NCBI GenBank assembly: GCA_036365455.1
Contig: JAWQUS010000022.1
Location: forward strand, 4,588,001 to 4,652,000
DNA: 64,000 nt
Source of the DNA: Macrosoma leucophasiata
Taxonomy: Eukaryota > Arthropoda > Insecta > Lepidoptera > Hedylidae
Direction of reading: 5' to 3'
Made by a program: the position numbers and the translations under genes. Positions 63,852 to 64,000 of this stretch are shown in pieces. The notes beneath the pieces are model-generated. The model saw nothing but the letters and a program-made list of their open reading frames with translations, did no database searches and was not told the DNA's origin. Position 1 is the first letter of the stretch. The number at the start of each line of letters is the position of its first letter.

Positions 63852-64000
63852 CGTAAGTGAGCACGGTATTGGTCAAAATTTAATCAAAACGGTCAACAAA
63901 CGTCACATAGGTAAGGTGCAAAAGAGATAACGCTCTACAGACACGAACTAAGACGAAGTCACGCTGCCAAAATCGATGTGCAATATTTCTTGTTAGATAC
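63852..64000. mobile_element. MITE-J, right part, running to the window end
   Basis: GCACGGTATTGGTCAAAATT, AGAGATAACGCTCTACAGAC, AATCGATGTGCAATATTTCT. Confidence 0.6.

Overview
This window is animal nuclear DNA, most likely from a moth or butterfly. The evidence is GT-AG introns, an insect-type fatty acyl-CoA reductase split over many exons, an R4/Dong-type retrotransposon sitting in TAA/TTA repeats, and a very dense load of short SINEs, MITEs and Helitron-like pieces. The lepidopteran assignment is inference; no species can be named. There is no bacterial operon, CRISPR array or phage.

Genes. (1) A fatty acyl-CoA reductase (FAR) on the + strand, rebuilt here as 11 coding exons from 27213 to 48541 (509 residues), with every junction GT-AG and in phase; at least one non-coding 5' exon must lie upstream. 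(2) The 3' end of a second gene on the - strand: two coding exons (60134-60016 and 59279-59221), a stop codon and an AATAAA signal at 59194-59189. Its product is not recognised and its upstream exons are not found here. (3) A weak candidate exon at 61013-61170 (+). All other coding sequence belongs to transposable elements: a full-length R4/Dong-like element with one open reading frame (33141-37703), a truncated sister copy beside it (31377-33140), a pogo-like remnant (4814-5819), a Harbinger-like element with a MADF mini-ORF (48646-49202), a hAT transposase tail (27805-28023) and several LINE 3' ends.

Repeat families named in this annotation: Rep-A, about 300 bp, starts GTGGTAGAGCTCC and ends in an A-tail; MITE-B, about 300 bp with long TIRs beginning CATAGAGCAAC; Fold-C, the source of the satellite array at 3181-4165; RTE-D, the 3' end of an RTE-like LINE; MITE-E, 237 bp, TIR TAGGTCGCGCCA, TA target; 5S-SINE, a retroelement with a 5S rRNA-like head and a (TTA)n tail; SINE-G and SINE-H, two tRNA-headed SINEs; MITE-J, TIR TACAGTGCTCAACAA; MITE-K, TIR AAAGGAGATGTTGC; MITE-L, TIR GCCTGGGTTGCACCAAG; MITE-M, about 145 bp palindrome, TIR CCCCCTTATTCATAAACGTA; Hel-N, Helitron-like pieces ending CTAGT.

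Layout. 1-27 kb is intergenic and almost wholly repeats, including a 111-bp satellite with 222-bp higher-order structure and a 0.86-kb palindrome carrying tRNA-like sequences. 27-48.5 kb is the FAR gene; its introns hold about 20 kb of insertions, notably the Dong pair in intron 2, which landed in the tail of a 5S-SINE. Several insertions lie within a few bases of FAR splice sites. 48.6-59.1 kb is repeats and AT-rich DNA. 59.2-60.1 kb is the second gene's 3' end. 60.2-64 kb is nested MITEs and SINEs.

The most notable observations are the SINE-within-TSD-then-Dong history at 31003-37734, the triplicated 20-mer at the truncated Dong junction, and a 5S-SINE whose target-site duplication copies the FAR exon 5 splice donor.
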